A stretch of DNA of 64,000 nucleotides from Fagopyrum homotropicum (GCA_033239125.1 BSWB01000002.1:155358409-155422408), one strand, 5' to 3'. Numbered from the stretch's first letter, positions 21,744-34,121 are shown. Numbers and translations are program-made. The notes: a model not told the origin generated them from the letters alone.

Positions 21744-24700
21744 ATGAATTCTTTCTGGGCTTTCTTCGTCTTCTGCCTCTCTTTTTCACCCACGGCTCTT
21801 TCTTCAAATCACTACTCTCAAGATCCTCTCAAATCAATCTTTGGTTTGTTCTTAATCTCTGTTGATCTTCCGAATTTGAGATGACAATGGAAGGATTGAG
21901 GTTTATAGTTTGACAATTTCGAATTCGATTGGTTCGGGAGAATTACTTGGTGTTACCTTAATTTGGAATTAGAATATCTGATAATTGTTCGTTTTGTTTG
22001 ATGGGCTATGGAGAGATTAAGGCTCAATCAAATACTTTATGGGTATTTTGCAGAATTTTCAATTTGTGGGCCATGTTTGATGTTTGATTAAATATTTCGA
22101 TCAAGGACTAACAATAATACTATTTTAGTGATGTTTGATGTTGTGAAGACGATTGATTTCTCACTTTGAAGGATCATATTATTAGCCATCAACGTTTGCT
22201 TCACGTTTTTGTTGTTTCTTGCTGGGCAATGTTCTTGACCTATCTTCCCTTTGTTCAAGATGAAACTTGTTCTTCGTTTTTATACCAGATGACAAAATCA
22301 GTTTTGCTCTTAAGCTGTAAGAATGTACAGTCACATGAAAAAGCCCTTTGTAATAGTGGACTAATATCTCATATCACACAAATGCAGGGTCAGAGAATTT
22401 GGGTCTGTTCAAGAGTGGAATTTTGGACGGGGCAAAAGCTCCGGCGCCTGGAGTTGAGCCTCATAAAGTTCTTGTTTTAGCCGAGGATCGGACCAGAAGA
22501 CCGGATATCCTTCATGACTTTAAAAAATATACTGGTGGTTGGAACATTACAAACCAAGATTATTGGGCTGTAAGTCTCTCTTTTACTTTTTGCTACTATG
22601 CAATACTTGAAAGTTAAGTGCAATAGGTTCTGATCTTGTTGTGGACATATCAGAAATTTGATGAACATGATTTTAATGTCATCTGAAATCTGAATTGTAG
22701 TTTTGGATGATATTTTTCAGAAATCATACAATTGACAGTCGGATTGTTGGTAAAGGATGTCATGAACAATAAATTTACTATTATGGAAATGGCAGGAAGC
22801 ATCATAGTCTTTATCAAGCATATATAGTTCCTTGCTGCATACTGCATCTCACCGTCTATTTAAGCTAAACACGGCATCATTAGAACTAAAAAAGAAGTGA
22901 TGAAACAATTCCAATCTTGTTTTTTTGTGGAATCTTAGTTACTTGGTTTACACTGTTGCTGATAATGACACCATTTGAACAATTCAACTTTAATGACTGC
23001 ATTTGCTTTCTAGTGCAAAACCTTTCAGTTGTTGTGTACTGAAGATGTTAATACTAACTATGTATGATTGTATTGAACTTTATACACAATAACATTAGGC
23101 ATTTTGGCTGATACATATACAGTCTGTTGGTTTTACAGGCGCTGCTGGATTTATCCTGGCTATCCTTTGGTTTTTCTTGTTTGGAGTGACACTTGTGGTA
23201 TATCATTGTTGTGGATGGAAAACGAAGAAACAGGAAGGATCGGAGAATTCACAGCAGATTTGTGTTGCACTGCTCGTTATCTTCACATTTGCTTCTGTGT
23301 AATCATCTAAACTTGCCTGATTGTCCTACTTATTGTAAATTCTGAGTAATAATTATTTCTTTTTCTTTTGCAGGATTGGTTGTATAATATTATCGGTTGG
23401 ACAAGATAGATTTCATGCTGAAGTTATGCATACATTAAAATATGTTGTAAACCAATCAGATTACACAGCCCAAACCCTGAGAAATGTGACTGAATACTTG
23501 TCCTTTGCAAAATCCATTAATCTGTCGCAATTCAATCTACCCTCTGATATTGAAGCCGACATTGATGAGATGAGCGTGGAGTTAACTTCTGCAGCTCAAA
23601 CACTGAAACAGAAAACAGCAGAAAATTCAATAAAAATAAAGAAAGTCTTCAGTGCTGTGTAAGGAAACAAATCTTTGAATGTCTTCTTTAGTATTTACTT
23701 GCATCAGTTCATTTGCTAACAAGCTTGATTTTGTACCTGTGCTGATTTCAGGAGATTGGCATTGATTGTTGTGGCGATCATAATGCTTCTTTTGGCCCTT
23801 CTTGGTCTTGGTATGTATTTTGCACAATCCCTGTTAATTTTGGTCTCGGTATCCTACTACGCTTCTTTCTGATTGATCTGTACTGCAGGCTTATCTTTAA
23901 TGGGGCACCGGCTTGCAATTCACGTGTAAGCCCTTTAATCCACTTTGTATATCTATCTACCACAATCATGTGTGCTGATGATTCTGCATTGGTTCCTACA
24001 GATTCATTCTCGGTGGATGGTTGCTTGTTGCTGTTACATTTGTTCTTTGTGGAGTCTTCATTATCTTTAACAGGTAAATGTCAATTAGTAATGTGATTCA
24101 GATGATGGTATCAAAGCAAGCATTTGCTTATATCTATGATTCAATTGTTGTGTTCAGTGCAATTGGTGACACATGCACCGCGATGCAAGAATGGGCTGCT
24201 AATCCTCAAGCAGAGACAGCTTTAAGTGACATTCTACCATGTGTTGACGAGAGAACAACAAACCAAACGCTATTAGAAAGCAAGAAAGTAGTTGCTGGTG
24301 TTGTAAATATCATCAATCAGTTCATATACACATATGCTGATACAAACCGCGCTCAGGGTGATTTATTCTACTACAATCAGTCCGGTCCTCTTATGCCGCC
24401 TCTTTGTTATCCGTTTGATGGTAACATGGAAGATCGTCAATGCGGCCAACAAGAAGTTTCCATGATGAATGCATCTTTGGTATACTTCTTCTTATTATCT
24501 TATAACAATAACACGAAAGAATTAGGTTAAATATGCTCTTTTTTATAGGCTTTTGTTTTGTTGACCTCTAATTTTACCTTATATATAAATCTTCCAGATG
24601 AAAGAATTGGGTTAAATAGGGTATATTTACTAAATGAGTTTATGCTATGGGTACTTTTAACAGAGTAATAGTGGTAAAAGACTTAGTTAGTCATTTTATC

Positions 24701-25188
24701 CTAATAATGATAATCTTAAACTTGGAAAAAACAATGAATTCTTACCCTTCTTGGACACTCGAAAATGTCAGGTATGGGAGAGGTTCATTTGCATAGCAGA
24801 AAACGACACATGTATCAGTACCGGACGGCTAACGCCTCTCATGTACAAGGAAGTTGTGACAGCAGTAAACATAAGCTATGCACTGAAGCACTACACACCA
24901 CCAATGTTAAACCTTCAAAACTGCAATTTTGTAAGAGAAGCGTTTACGAACATCACCACGAGCTACTGCCCGCCCTTGGAGCGTCATCTCCAGGTGGTGA
25001 ACGCGGGTTTGGGGATGATATCCGTTGGTGTAATGCTATGTCTTGTTCTATGGATACTATCTGCAGACCGCCCCCGAAGGGAGGAAGTGTCTGCCAATTG
25101 TGACAGCAAACAAGGAAGCGAGCAGAAGGGTGTGAGTAGCAATAGACCGTCTCCTGTGTCGTCTCCTCTTGCAAGGGCAATTGTGTAG
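21744..25188 (+). CDS. Tweety-like five-pass plasma membrane protein, nine coding exons
   Basis: Coding exons: 21744-21843, 22388-22569, 23123-23298, 23374-23658, 23752-23810, 23889-23925, 24002-24073, 24158-24479, 24772-25188. All introns are GT-AG and the total is 1,650 nt (549 residues) without a stop. Residues 1-~21 (MNSFWAFFVFCLSF) form a signal peptide, which supports this ATG over the upstream one in another frame. Membrane segments lie near 100-124, 137-160, 248-268, 280-303 and 487-507. Between the second and third is an amphipathic helical region; between the fourth and fifth is a large Cys-rich, N-glycosylatable ectodomain. The tail is Ser/Pro-rich. Layout and length fit the uncharacterised plant family related to animal tweety proteins and Dictyostelium DDB_G0292058. 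Biochemical role unknown; channel activity is not implied. Confidence 0.85.
24527..24715. repeat. Intronic repeat shared with the RING-CH gene
   Basis: This lies in the last intron of the membrane protein gene. It opens AGGTTAAATATGCTC and ends near TATGCTATGGGTACTTTTAA, paralleling 32,797-32,920 (GGTTAAATAGACAC ... TATGCTATGGGTACTCTTAA). It also loosely resembles the MULE arm at 14,764. Likely a decayed MULE-related insertion. Confidence 0.6.
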
Positions 25189-25790
25189 AGGCTATAGAGT
25201 TTGTTTTGAGTGATTTCTCGGATTGTATGTTTGTTCACAAGACGAAGGAAGCTTCGTCCCGGGTCATGGGAGCTTGATCATAGTTGAGAAGATAGGTATA
25301 TTGTATAGGATTGAATCTTGATAGAAATATGGGGTATGGAAGTTGTTAAAGTAGTTGGTAGTTGAAGGGTTAGCATAAGGTGTTTGGAGAGAGATGATAC
25401 CCTTAAGTTAAAAGGATACCCTGTGAATGGGAGGAAGGTGCAAGTAACAAGTCACCATTCCTTGCCAATAATGTCTTGTTTCATGTAATTATATGTCAAA
25501 ATCCAAAATGGAATCGAAACATTGCTTGTTGTGCTGCTTAAATAAGGAAAGTATTCGAATGAAAATCTGACTTTCAAATTAAAAAAAACAAGTATTCAAG
25601 ACCATTAGATAAATGAGTTAATTTGAAAAACAATAATTTAAATTCTAAATAGAATTTAATATTACTTATTAGAAATTCAATTCGGGGGAAAATGAGTTAA
25701 ATTTAAATTTCCTTAATATTACTTTACAAAAACCATCCATCTCTCGAGTTCTGGACAATTTTTTGTTTTCTCTCGCCAACTCACTCAAGC
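25189..25790. other. 3' UTR and downstream spacer
   Basis: The first ~320 bases are probably the 3' UTR of the membrane protein gene; the rest is AT-rich. No clear poly(A) signal or other gene was identified. Confidence 0.4.
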
Positions 25791-25819
25791 ATTCCGTATA
25801 ATTTATTAAGGTTGTTAAC

Positions 25820-26180
25820 GGTTTCAGAAGCGGAAGCCTTTTTTTGCGGAACCCGGAACCGAATTGTTTAAGGTAGTGGTTCAATTCCATTTTTTCGGTC
25901 GGAACCGTTTAGAACCGGACCAAACATGAATTGTTTTTTCTTGAACGGGAACCGGACCATTTAATAAAATGATAGAAGCACTTGGAACTGGACCAGGAAG
26001 AACCGTTTGGAACCGGAACCGTACAAAATCCTATGGAATAAGAATCGTACAAAACCGTTTGGAACCGAAACCGTTGGGAACCGGAACCATTTGGACCGGG
26101 AAAACTGTTTGGAACTAGAGCTTAACCGTTTGGGACGTACCTAATTCGAGCTGTTTGGGACCGTACCTGACCTATTCTAA
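25820..26180. repeat. AACCGG/AACCGTTTGG subterminal-type repeat cluster
   Basis: More than ten variants of GGAACCG and CCGTTTGGAACC occur over 360 bp. Such dense short repeats are common at the ends of hAT transposons, and a decayed hAT transposase gene lies just to the right. A terminal inverted repeat pair was not identified. Confidence 0.5.
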
Positions 26181-26469
26181 ATTTCTAACACTCAATTGAA
26201 ATTTTAGAATCACAAATAAAATTAACAAGTCACAAATTATCAAAAGAAAATAATACCAACATAAAAAGATCCAAAAAAAGCTTGCAATTTAAATAAGTGC
26301 ATAGTCGCAAATTGCAAGCGCAATTACAAACCCTCAAATCAAAAGTACAAAGTGGAAGTGTACTAGGCAACTGGCAACACAAAGTGGAAGTCTTCAACCT
26401 ATAATAATGAATAATGTCACAATAAAAGAACCACATATCAAATAGAAAAAAAATAAAAAATAGTACATA

Positions 26470-28250
26470 TTTTATACGTTTTCCTCTTTAGTTATTTTTC
26501 CCGTCTTTTATTCCTATCTTTGGACTCTTTAATGACTAATGCAGGGACCGAAACTGAAGCATATGAACCTTTTGTTTTCACACTTGGTATGGATGGATTG
26601 GATGTATCAACAACATTATCATTGTTGTCAAGTACTCCTTTCATATGGTCTACACCCAAAAAAAAAGTTAAGAGAAAGTTTAAAAATAAAAAGTACATAA
26701 GTGAAAGAAAATCAATTTATATTTGTACATCCTTCAAGGATTTCATGCTCCATTTCTTCCGGTTCCGGAATGTATTGCAATCCCATAATTGCATTATGTT
26801 TTAGCCAATTTTGAAGAAAAATAAGCTTTTCAACAGTCTTAGACAACAAAGATGCTATATGGACAATCACCCTTTTACCGGTATTGAAAGTTGACTCACT
26901 TGTAATGTAGACACTTACTACTAGTACATCTATTGCAAGTGATTGCAAGTTTGGATATTTATCTCCATTCACCTTCCACCAATCCAAGATCAACCAATTC
27001 ACCTCTACACCCGGCTTTTTGACAACTTTTTCATTAAGGTCCAACAAATATCGATCAGCTTCATGTCCCACAACAACTTCCTCATTCTGTTCAATCTCCC
27101 AATCCCAATCTTCTTCCATATCAGCCCTTGTCCCACTAATGACTTTGATTTTTGTTTCAACCCTATCACTCACACACCTCTTTTTTTCTTATTGATCTCC
27201 AACTATCTGACTGGACTCCAGACAAGTCACATAACTCAACCAAAAGTTGTCAACCCTTCATCAAGTTTATTCTTTATAACAAAAGTAGACAAATTCAATT
27301 GTGCTTTACATACTCTTTCAAAGTACTTTAACTTGTACCTAGGGTTCAAAACCAAAAAACATAGAGTTCATGTTCTCCAACTTACCAAAATACTTCTTGT
27401 ACTTATTCATTTTAATGGTCATCCTATATAAACCCTTGTATGCTTCTCGAACCAGGCCTAAGCCAACTTAACAAAGATCTTCTAGCTAAGTTTCAACGAT
27501 AATAATATCTTGGAAGACGTGCTTTGTGAGATGTTGGTTTAAGAGATACACTGATATGCACAGTGGCTTCATAAAACACTTTTAAAAACTTAACAAATAC
27601 CGATGCATTGTCCCAATCTTCAAGCGTGGACAGTCCAACTCGATCTCTTCACTCTCCTAGAAGTAGGCACAACACTCTCACTCGATATAAGCAACTCGTC
27701 TTCATCATCATGTTCATCCTCATCAAATTATCTTCTAAACCTTATATCATCATAATGCAATCTGTCAAAAGTTATTCCGTATCCCAAAGCTACATCCAAC
27801 ATCATAAAGGAAATTAGAATCAATTTTCACACATCTACTAAAATTATGCCACATTGCATGTTTTTATATTATCCTTTATCTAAATGCTGGAAAAACATCT
27901 TTAAATTACTATGTTTCAAACTCTTCAAGTGTTTATTATTACCTTTTATATTTTTTTTCTTCAAAAAACTACTTTCAAAGATTTCTTAATCGACATATCC
28001 CAATTCAGTTCCTCCCTAAAAATGTCAGACACCAAACAAAAATCAAAGTTTAAAATCAGGGGAAGAAATTGAATTATTGTTACTATATAGTATTCGTACA
28101 TTATATTATGAAAGTGGGCCAGCGTCTGACCGACTACGTATCCTCTTCGATCAGCCGTCACCAATTGAGACTAATGTGAATGATGGATCATGGTCATACA
28201 TCCTACTCTTGGACTTCGTTAAGGGTTTGGTCAACATCCTCTTATTATTT
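26470..28250 (-). pseudogene. Decayed hAT (BED-type) transposase gene
   Basis: The open piece 27,173-26,712 contains the C-terminal hAT dimerisation signature. It reads ILDWWKVNGDKYPNLQSLA, then a variant of the A-SE-FN-G-R block (ITSESTFNTGKRVI), then LQNWL, at residues ~60-130 of the fragment. Upstream on the same strand (27,435-27,300) a second frame reads MNKYKKYFGKLENM, similar to the region before the dimerisation domain of RICESLEEPER-like transposases, with stops and shifts. The gene is broken, and the N-terminal BED finger could not be traced with confidence beyond ~27.8 kb. Confidence 0.75.
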
Positions 28251-28297
28251 TTTTTAAAAACATTATAATAAAAAATTTCAAATAATTGACTTAAAAC

Positions 28298-28552
28298 TAG
28301 GGTCGAGCATATTGCGGTTCAACATATTTTGCATTGTGGTTTGCGGTTTGATTCTTCAATTGAACCACAAACCGTAATTCAAACCGCAACTGAACCATAA
28401 AAAATCCCTACCAAAAACCGCAACCGAACCGCAAAAACCACAAAAACCGCAAAATACGGTTTATTTGGGGTTTGAACCACAACTGTGCGGTTTCCATTTT
28501 CTGGGTTTGCGGTTCGGTTCGATTTGCGGTTTTAAACCGATGCTCAGCCCTA
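28298..28552. mobile_element. hAT-type MITE with perfect 8-bp target duplication
   Basis: The 255-bp element begins TAGGGTCGAGCAT and ends in the near-complement (inward TAGGGCTGAGCAT). Perfect CTTAAAAC copies lie at 28,290-28,297 and 28,553-28,560. The interior is packed with AACCGCA/TGCGGTT words in both orientations. An 8-bp duplication and TAGGG-type ends are hAT hallmarks. There is no coding capacity; the overlapping open frame is a by-product. Confidence 0.9.
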
Positions 28553-30354
28553 CTTAAAACCTTCTTATTTTGGAATAGAATTAGATGCATGAATCGACAT
28601 ACAGACCGATAGCAAACTAACCGTAAAAAGTGCGTAAATACTCCTAAAAATACAGTAAAAATCTCAGATTTAGACTTTGCATAACCCTTTAAAGTAAACA
28701 AATTTAATCCGCCATCCAAACAAACGCTCTAACCTTAAAAATACAACTCGAAAAATAAGAAGACCACAAGAATTTTTCGTTCACTCATATTTAGATTACA
28801 ATATTATCTTTATTAAATAATATCAAATCCATGTCCGCAATCAACATTAGTTAGTTCAGAAATTATGAACTATACTTTTTGGTTAGTTATGAAGAACAAT
28901 ATTATCATATATTAAAGCTCTATTACCTACTGATCGATATGGTTGTTCAACCACAAAACAGTCTACCTTTAAAGTGTACTAATCGTTGATTAGCTATGCA
29001 TTAACGTAACATAATATAATATGATACTACATACGAGTATTTTTACTATTTGGACGTATAACTTTTATGATAAGCATCAATCTCGTATAATATATGTAGT
29101 GATTTTTAATTTAATCAAACCCTAATGATAATTAAGTTGTTTTTCTACTGCAAGCAATTAGAATTACAATATATAGATGGAGTACACATCAACTAAAGAG
29201 TTTGGATAAGATAACTCTCACATATATATCAGCAATAGTATGATGAGAACAAAGCTTTCTTTGTTTTTTGAAAGAAACAAGTAGACGCAACTTTTTATAA
29301 AATATTAATTGGACAAAAAATACTTGTTCATGAACCTTTTGTAGTGGACCTATATGGTCACGACACTTGAGATAACCAATTGAAAATGACCTAAAGTCTT
29401 CGTAAATCATGCATGGAGCATGTCATGAATGACATTGGCTTGTCATTCATCCATGTTTTGAAGGTGTATGGCCGAAGAATTCTGTTCGCCGGATATAACG
29501 TGAGAGTTTATCGCACGTTCAAACGTATATTCGTTTTGGGTTAAAGTCCATCACATAAGTTCAATGAGGTTCAACCCAAAATCAATTGATAATAAATAAT
29601 TTATCAACTCCATATACTAGACTCATTATTATGTTGTAATCTTTGTTAGGACGTTAAATCTCTACAGTGGTTAATCTTACTCGCTGACAACCTTGCTTAC
29701 TTTTTACTTTTTCTTAAGTTTGGCAGACTAGCTCCTAACTTCCTTGATGGAGCGATGAGACATATCCATATTAGTAGTCTTGGTGATGTTTTAGCTAATG
29801 TCTCGATTTTTTTTTACTTTGGTGTAAAGGTTGAAATTTGAACAAATCTATTTAAGTTTTAAAAATAAAAATATAACCTTTAATATTTTTTTTAATAAAA
29901 TAAATTAATTTTACAAATTAGGCGACACGTCGTCTAATAGAAGACAAAAGATCTACAAATAGACAATACCGTCATTAGAAACCAGAATAAAGACCAAAGA
30001 AATATATAAAAATACATCACGAACCAAAACAAAAGCGTTTCATATTTTGATTTTTAACCTCCTAATTATACAAAATATATATATATTTTTAATTTAAAGG
30101 TGAAAACAAGAAATAATTGTTCTAATACAAATTCTGATAGGCACTTTTTCATTACAAATCCTAAGGTTACTTGTCCTAAGTTATTTTATTTAGAAATTTA
30201 GTTTATAAAATAAGCCAATAATATGACATATCATATAAAAAAAAATATGTGCGTACGTGGAGCAGGAGAGATTCGCACTAATGAATAATGATGTCAAGGG
30301 GTGGATTAATATACTTTAAATACAAAAATATCATTATTTTTGTATGTATGATTT
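28553..30354. other. Intergenic DNA, no gene seen
   Basis: Nothing gene-like. Bases 29,540-29,625 share a dispersed block with 11,870-11,960. The small - strand frame at 29.2-29.4 kb has no motif. Confidence 0.5.
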
Positions 30355-30374
30355 AATAATAACATAACTCGTGG

Positions 30375-30570
30375 CGGATGCTATCGCCAATTATGCCTTC
30401 GCCCTTGATTTTGGAGTGCATCGAATTACGGTGCCTCCCCCTTTGATTCACACTTTGCTTCTTGATGACTTAAGAGGAGTTGCTCTTCCTCGCTTGTCCC
30501 GTTTATAATCCTTTCTTATTAAATAAAAAGCCCTTGGACGGGAGCTTACAGCTCCTCTTCAGCGAAAAAA
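30375..30570 (+). mobile_element. Very short L1 LINE tail with 20-bp target duplication
   Basis: The 196-bp insert is flanked by identical 20-mers AATAATAACATAACTCGTGG (30,355-30,374 and 30,571-30,590) and ends in an A run. It encodes the last part of a LINE RNase H (VADAIANYAF at its 5' end, parallel to RVADYIANL of the LINE at 18.5 kb) and then a short 3' UTR. This is an extreme 5' truncation typical of target-primed reverse transcription. Confidence 0.9.
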
Positions 30571-30590
30571 AATAATAACATAACTCGTGG

Positions 30591-31330
30591 GAACGTAGAT
30601 GAACATTTATGTACGTGATGCTATATACATCAAATTTACAAATTTCAAAAACAATTATATTTATTATTTATTTGTTTAGAAAAAGAAAGAAAAGGGGAAA
30701 TTTATGTCATTTTTGCAGTAGAAGAAAATCCATAGCCATATCTTTTTGAGTAGCGTAGGATACAGTAATAATCAGTTGAGCTAAATACAGTTTAAGATAA
30801 TTGGATATACTCGAATGATTGAATAAATAATTGGACTTTTCTCCGGTAGAGTTTGTAGTCGACCAAACCAAACAAACGAGGCGTACAGGTGGAGCAATTA
30901 ACATCCTCATTTCCAACAAAACCACATATTCATGACACGTGGCTCACTCTCCCAAAACGTGGCAATTTTTTTTTTTTAACAAAATATTGCTTTTAATTTT
31001 CAAAAAATTGATCTCCAACTCATTAAAGGTTCATTGGATTGTTTTTAATCAAAACTTATAAATGTTAAATAAATATGTTTTTTTTTCTACTTAAAAGCAT
31101 TAATCATTAATACTAACTCCATTATAATCAATACATAAATATTTAAATGAGTCTTATATTAATTGAGTTAAAACTTAAATTTATTTCCTTAAGATTCAGG
31201 GTTTTCATTTGTTTATGATTTCCTTTTACAGAAGAACAAGTTTTAATCGCGTAAACGACAAAAGAAAATCCTATTCGCGCCAACAAAAACGAAAAATCCC
31301 CTCAAGATCATGAAATTCATGGGCGGATGG
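30591..31330. other. Intergenic DNA and upstream region of the RING-CH gene
   Basis: No gene is seen. The stretch contains an ACACGTGG motif near 30,934 (an ABRE/G-box-like word) and TATATA words near 31,360 and 31,402 just inside the presumed leader. Regulatory roles are only possible, not shown. Confidence 0.4.
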
Positions 31331-31358
31331 CGGTTAGAATCTTCTCTCATCCCCACAC

Positions 31359-32101
31359 TATTATATATTTCTCGTTCATCCAACCCTACCCAGAAAAAGA
31401 GATATATAAGCTTCATATTGAATATCTTGTTTTCAAGATCACAACTTCACAGGAAAAAAACCTTCAAATCAAAGACAGAAATCGAGAAAACTTTCTCTTT
31501 CCTTCAAGTTATCCGATCCTCTGCTTGTAACTTGTAAGTATCTTCCCTCTTTGATGCTAATCTCCTTTCCTTTCCATGTGGGTTTGTTTAATTTCCCCCC
31601 TTTTTGCCCTATTAAAGGGCTAAACCTTTTGATTTTCGGCATCTTTCTCTGTTGCTTTGGAAAAATCCCTTTTTGTTTTTGTCAGATTTCGAGGTTTTTC
31701 CATGTGGGTTTATGATTACTTCCGTTTTTCTCGACTTTGTTTGGAATGTTTTGATTGCAGCATGTAATAAAGCCTAAAGGTAGTGCCTTTCACGTTTTTT
31801 TCCCCTCTTGGGGCTTTACATGGGCATGCTGTTTTTTGCTCATCGTCAATTTAAACTTTTTTTAAGTCCTTTTTAGGCCAAATTCATGATTGAATAGAAG
31901 AAATATTACGCAATTGCAAGATTCTTGACGGTTTTTGGCGTTTTCTTTTTCCTGGTTCCTCAATCAACTCATGAGTATATGGGTTTAAGGTTAAGAACTT
32001 AAGACTACCGTCTATCTGATAATTTCTGGGTTTTCATGTTCAGGAGGTCTTAATCAAGGAAAAGGGGGTTTTCTTATCTTGATTGATTTCATTATTGGAA
32101 G
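31359..32101 (+). other. 5' UTR exon and leader intron of the RING-CH gene
   Basis: The leader exon is inferred to begin after the TATA-like words near 31,360-31,405 and to end at 31,533 before GTAAGT. The 510-base leader intron ends with CAG at 32,043, leaving 58 untranslated bases before the ATG. Short open frames in the leader exon are not thought to be genes, though one could act as an upstream ORF. Confidence 0.55.
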
Positions 32102-33642
32102 ATGGCTGATCATTTTGCACTGTTGGTGAATGGGCTGCTAACAGAATCAACATTACATGAAGCCATTGAAAACCGAAATCGATTGATGTTAGCTATATCT
32201 ATGGTGGATGAAACCCCAGAAATTGATTCTACAACTCAAAAGAAATCTGCAATAGATGATTCTAAACCGAAGAAATTGGTCGAGTGTAGGATTTGCCAGG
32301 ATGAGGACTTTGATTCTTCTATGGAAACTCCTTGCTCGTGTCGTGGCAGCTTGAAGGTTCGTTTTCGTTCTTGGGCATCAGTTCATAGCCTTGGCTTCAG
32401 CTGATTCAGAAATTTGTTCTATTCTTCTGAATTCTGATTTTTTAGTGATTGATTATATGATCCCAATTTATATGATAGTGTAATAAGATCAATGTTGGTG
32501 AAATTGGACAGAATCTGATTTGGGTTTACTTTTGTATGATGTTTTACAGTATGCTCATCGTAGATGTGTGCAAAGATGGTGTAATGAGAAGGGTAATACT
32601 AAATGTGAGATATGCTATGAGGTTGGTAATCTTAATCTCCTTAATGATTTTTATGCCGTTAGACACAATCTTGTTTCATTCATCTCTTATCTTTATGATT
32701 TGGTATTCAGCAATTCAAGCCTGGTTATACTGCACCTCCACCCATCATTCAGTATGGCCGAATACCAATAAATATCAGGTAAATTTGAAAGACTTTGGTT
32801 AAATAGACACTTTTTTTATAGACTGTTTTGTAGACCTGTATCAAAAAATTGTGTTAAATAGAGGCATATTTTATGCTATGGGTACTCTTAACAGGGTAAT
32901 AGTTAGCCATTTACCCGGTAAATTTTAGTTACACCTTACCATTTGAAGTTTATGTGTGATGAGTAATGAGCTCAATAGTATGTACATTGTTCATGTTTCA
33001 GAAGAAATTGGGAGATAAGCAGAAGCTCCATAAATAACCCACAGATCATTAGAATGGTTCCAATTGCTCGTCAGGACACGGTTTCTGACTACGAAGAATC
33101 TCCTTCTAGAAGCTTAAGATGGCTTGCAGTTGCCATAATTGTACTGTCTCTGATACCTATATAATGCTCTTTTTCATCTGCATAAGAAATGATCTCTTAA
33201 GAACTAAACATTTTTCTCTATAATGTGTTTTGTGTGCAGTTCTTGGTTCTCTTGATCTTAAGGCATACTCTTCCTGTCATCATCAATGGACCTGACTGCT
33301 GTTTCCCCTCGATCATAGTAAATACATTGTCCATTTCCGGAAATCTTACCATGTACATACTCTTTTTTGCTGATTATGATTGTTTACTACAATTTCAGTT
33401 GGTAGTTCTTCGGGTTGCTGGATTCGCGTTGCTTCTGTACATTATAATGCTTGCGTTAGTTGGCCTACGACATGGCCAACACCTACATGTAAGTATCCGG
33501 CCTACCAATTTCGCCTTCTGTTGTCGTTGTTATCAAAGTTTTATCTTATTTAGTATGTTATGGTTGCTAGGGCTCTTCGAGCCAAGAAGGACGAGAACAG
33601 ACGGAACTGCAGGGACCTTCTCATGTTATTCAGATTGAATGA
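32102..33642 (+). CDS. RING-CH (RINGv) membrane E3 ubiquitin ligase, seven coding exons
   Basis: Coding exons: 32102-32356, 32550-32621, 32711-32778, 33002-33140, 33240-33317, 33399-33488, 33571-33642. These give 774 nt and 257 residues. An untranslated leader exon ends at 31,533 and is joined at 32,044. The C4HC3 finger has C62, C65, C78, C80, H88, C91, C104 and C107, with the spacing expected of RINGv domains (C-x2-C-x12-C-x-C-x7-H-x2-C-x12-C-x2-C) and the WCNEKG-C-ICYE text of MARCH-like ligases. A FKPGYTAPPP linker follows, then two membrane spans near 172-191 and 205-227. Both long tails probably face the cytosol. It would transfer ubiquitin to membrane partners; substrates are unknown. 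The last acceptor (33,570) is a choice: it gives the frame ending GPSHVIQIE. Confidence 0.88.
32797..32920. repeat. Intronic repeat shared with the membrane protein gene
   Basis: It lies in the third intron between coding exons of the RING-CH gene and matches 24,527-24,715 in order: GGTTAAATA, CTTTTTTTATAG, TTTTGTAGACCT, then TATGCTATGGGTACTCTTAA and CAGGGTAATAGT. Probably a MULE-related remnant. Confidence 0.6.
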
Positions 33643-33936
33643 AGAATGTTCCAAATGTATCAGGTTAATGATCATCATTGTACATATATATTTGAGAAGA
33701 AAAAGATTTGTACATTAAAGGATATTGATTTGAAGGTGAAGCTCCCACCCAAAAGTGGTTGAGGAGGATGGTTTTAGACGCCAAAGTTGTTCTACATACA
33801 TTTTATGTCTTTCATGGAAAGATGAAATCCTTGTAACAAATGTATATTTGAGTTTTTGCTTGGAGATGCAGTTCAATTATGATTTGTTTCGAGAAGATTG
33901 GTTTACTAAGGTTTTTTTTATATCGCTGATACAAAC

Positions 33937-34121
33937 TAGGGCTCGTTTGGTAGCAGTAGGAATCATTTCCGGTAACGGAATGATTCCGAATCAATCAAAA
34001 AATGCGTTTGGTTAGAGGTTTTTTAACACATGAAAGTAATCTCATCATTTTCATTTCCTTTTCTAACCCTTATCCGATTCCATTCCGTTTCCATTCCACC
34101 GATCCAACCAAACGGCCACTA
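33937..34121. mobile_element. hAT-like MITE just after the RING-CH gene
   Basis: The ends TAGGGCTCGTTTGGT and (inward from the right) TAGTGGCCGTTTGGT match at 11 of 15 positions. The interior is self-complementary in parts (GGAATGATTCCGAAT words). The flanks share ACTAG, but no clean 8-bp duplication was found. It may fall in or near the 3' UTR of the gene. Confidence 0.65.

Noticed and set aside
21680..21865. 61-codon frame starting at 21,680 as the N-terminus of the membrane protein
   Set aside because: The ATG at 21,744 in another frame gives a signal peptide and joins in phase to the next eight exons; the 21,680 frame does not.
26943..27431. 162-codon + strand frame as a gene
   Set aside because: It is antisense to the hAT transposase remnant, whose dimerisation motifs are clear on the - strand.
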